From contig JAPLBW010000038.1 of NCBI GenBank assembly GCA_026392555.1, positions 1 through 6,384 on the forward strand: a stretch of DNA of 6,384 nt, read 5' to 3'. The notes beneath the pieces are model-generated. The model was not told the DNA's origin, searched no databases, and saw nothing but the letters and a program-made list of their open reading frames with translations. This document shows, in pieces, positions 5,958 through 6,384 of this stretch (position 1 is its first letter; each line of letters starts with the position of its first letter). Origin of the DNA: Actinomycetota bacterium. GTDB lineage: Bacteria; Actinomycetota; Actinomycetes; UBA12327. A program made the position numbers and the translations under genes.

Positions 5958-6359
5958 CTAGGCCTCCGCACGGCGACGTCGGGGAATTCCTCTTGCTACG
6001 CCATCACCTAAGACGAACGACATCGTCATGTGGTTCCACTCACAGTTCTGGCACACCTCAATCACGTACACCGTAAATTCCCCGTATTCATGCGCCATGG
6101 ATTCGAGTTCACGCGTTGCACGAATACGTCCAGACAAGTGCCCCAACTCGTCGCCGAAGACATAGGTCAAGTGGGTGAGGTTTTCTTTACGACAAACCGG
6201 ACACAACCGCTCCGTAGCTTCACCGTGATGCTTGGCGGCGCGCAAGGTGTAGGGATCGGCGTCGCACAGGTCGCTACGGAAAGCGCCCCCGTGGAAGAGC
6301 TCTTCCAGGGCGGCTCGACGCTGGAGGCCGTAAACCACGACCGATCGCTGGGACCACAC
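5958..6359 (-). CDS. DUF5318 family protein with a zinc-ribbon-like Cys pattern
   Basis: This 133-residue soluble protein of unknown function matches actinobacterial DUF5318, whose mycobacterial member lies just before ponA1. It begins VWSQRSVVVYGLQRRAALEE and contains DLCDADPYTLRAAKHHGE (30-47), CPVCRKE (53-59), YVFGDELGHLSGRIR (66-80) and EVCQNCEWNHMTMSFVLGDG (101-120). The two C-x-x-C pairs (Cys53/56 and Cys103/106) are arranged as in a zinc ribbon, though metal binding is inferred. The C-terminus ends in a run of arginines. GTG 6359 fits the family's usual N-terminus. There is no ribosome site upstream; a TAnnnT box 7 nt before suggests a leaderless start. The frame stays open to the window's right edge, so a longer form cannot be fully excluded. 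It sits 1 nt from the PBP start, so the two are almost surely co-transcribed. Confidence 0.87.
   Translation of the reverse strand: MWSQRSVVVYGLQRRAALEELFHGGAFRSDLCDADPYTLRAAKHHGEATERLCPVCRKENLTHLTYVFGDELGHLSGRIRATRELESMAHEYGEFTVYVIEVCQNCEWNHMTMSFVLGDGVARGIPRRRRAEA
5963..5967 (-). promoter_or_regulatory. Ribosome binding site fixing the PBP start, inside the DUF5318 3' end
   Basis: GGAGG lies within the last DUF5318 codons, 6 nt before GTG 5956. It decides the PBP start and means ribosomes finishing DUF5318 are positioned to reinitiate. Confidence 0.75.
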
Positions 6360-6366
6360 AGCCGCG

Positions 6367-6372
6367 AGCGTA
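6367..6372 (-). promoter_or_regulatory. Candidate -10 box (TACGCT) of a leaderless DUF5318-PBP operon transcript
   Basis: On the minus strand TACGCT fits TAnnnT and ends 7 nt before GTG 6359, the same spacing as the candidate at 965-970. No Shine-Dalgarno sequence is seen. The -35 region would lie past the right edge and cannot be inspected. Confidence 0.4.
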
Positions 6373-6384
6373 ATCCCTATCTCG

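Noticed and set aside
5642..6076. Plus-strand open frame of 144 codons
   Set aside because: It lies antisense to the PBP N-terminus and the DUF5318 3' end, both clearly coding; the product has no recognisable motif.

Overview
The window looks like a chromosomal segment of an actinobacterium (Actinomycetota) of moderate, not extreme, GC content. Three things point there: a DUF4446 gene coupled to pheA, a DUF5318 gene directly ahead of a class A penicillin-binding protein (the arrangement known around mycobacterial ponA1), and heavy use of GTG/TTG starts together with apparently leaderless genes whose -10 box (TAnnnT) lies 7 nt before the start codon. I cannot place it more finely. I see no mobile element, CRISPR array, tRNA or rRNA.

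Layout, in window coordinates. Right-hand block, all on the minus strand, 6359 down to 1672: a DUF5318 zinc-ribbon-like protein; after a 1-nt gap, a bifunctional class A PBP (GT51 glycosyltransferase plus transpeptidase); 23 nt later a single-domain rhodanese; then, overlapping the rhodanese stop by 4 nt (TTGA), a GlcD-type FAD-linked 2-hydroxyacid dehydrogenase; and, after a 42-nt gap filled by 11-bp tandem repeats, a membrane-anchored peptidoglycan-binding-domain protein. The spacing makes the first four genes a likely single transcription unit; the fifth may be co-transcribed or have its own start. The PBP and the peptidoglycan-binding protein share the envelope theme. The rhodanese and the oxidase are redox/sulfur genes with no obvious mechanistic link to wall synthesis.

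Middle: on the plus strand, 978-1512, is a TMEM165/GDT1 (UPF0016) transporter that looks broken. The N-terminal half with its ELPDKT motif is in one frame, the C-terminal two helices are in another, and the segment that should carry the second E-x-G-D motif is missing. It converges on the peptidoglycan-binding gene; the 159-nt gap between them holds a possible rho-independent terminator hairpin.

Left-hand block, minus strand, 908 to 1: a DUF4446 membrane/coiled-coil protein whose stop overlaps the start of pheA (prephenate dehydratase, phenylalanine biosynthesis). pheA runs off the left edge. The DUF4446 gene and the GDT1 remnant are divergent across a 69-nt intergenic region.

I found no convincing undescribed multi-gene system. 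The points most worth checking are the disrupted GDT1 gene, the tandem repeats at 2201-2244, and the tight packing of the PBP/rhodanese/oxidase cluster.
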